Positions 5,647-5,667 of a DNA stretch of 5,667 bases are shown in pieces. Made by a program: the position numbers and the translations under genes. Positions within the stretch are counted from its first letter, which is position 1, and each line of letters opens with the position of its first letter. A model generated the notes under the pieces. The model did not search any database and was not told where the DNA came from. It saw only the letters and a program-made list of their open reading frames with translations. The DNA is from Candidatus Competibacteraceae bacterium (GTDB lineage Bacteria > Pseudomonadota > Gammaproteobacteria > Competibacterales > Competibacteraceae), in contig DPWB01000237.1 in the NCBI GenBank assembly GCA_003527885.1, forward strand, positions 1-5,667, in the 5' to 3' direction.

Positions 5647-5667
5647 CTGTCTCTTATACACATCTCC
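5647..5667. other. Nextera (Tn5 mosaic-end) sequencing adapter remnant
   Basis: CTGTCTCTTATACACATCT at 5647-5665 is the 19-base Tn5 transposase mosaic end used in Nextera libraries, read in the orientation seen when a read runs off its insert. The two bases after it (CC) fit the read-2 side adapter rather than the other side, which continues with GA. The sequence interrupts the conserved CysW motif P-L-H-V-E-I-L-Y-N-E-Y, where homologs continue with hydrophobic residues. It is an assembly artefact, not a natural transposon. Confidence 0.95.

Noticed and set aside
5647..5665. Tn5/IS50 transposon end
   Set aside because: The 19-mer is the engineered mosaic end at the exact contig terminus followed by adapter bases, so a library artefact explains it better than a natural insertion.

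Overview
The window is a GC-rich (above 60% by eye), densely packed stretch of proteobacterial chromosome. It holds six genes with almost no spacer except one divergent intergenic region. The protein resemblances point to a gammaproteobacterium, possibly a sulfur-oxidising or Competibacter/Chromatiales-like lineage; that placement is inference from remembered family sequences, not a search result. The window is almost certainly the end of a draft contig: its last 21 bases are Nextera/Tn5 sequencing adapter, not genome.

Layout. (1) 1-765, plus strand: the C-terminal third of polyphosphate kinase 1 (ppk1), cut by the window edge. (2) 2815 down to 762, minus strand: a two-gene unit, a diheme c-type cytochrome of the thiosulfate dehydrogenase (TsdA) type followed by a STAS-less SulP anion transporter. 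These two are joined by a 4-base ATGA start/stop overlap, and the SulP stop overlaps the ppk1 stop tail to tail. (3) 2816-3039: a divergent intergenic region, GC-rich on the tsdA side and AT-rich on the sbp side, with a perfect small hairpin and a LysR-like dyad. (4) 3040-5646, plus strand: the start of a sulfate/thiosulfate ABC importer operon, a periplasmic binding protein, CysT and CysW. CysW is cut off about 35-40 residues before its expected end, and the ATPase CysA would be expected just beyond it. (5) 5647-5667: adapter.

How the genes may work together. Everything between ppk1 and the contig end concerns sulfur oxyanions. The minus-strand unit would oxidise thiosulfate to tetrathionate (or the reverse) in the periplasm and move an inorganic anion through SulP. 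The plus-strand unit would import sulfate or thiosulfate for assimilation. The binding protein carries several residues that I associate with the thiosulfate-binding CysP rather than the sulfate-binding Sbp, including Phe in place of a sulfate-contacting Trp. Thiosulfate may therefore be the common substrate of both divergent units. No fully novel system is evident; the pairing of TsdA with a STAS-less SulP is the most unusual part.
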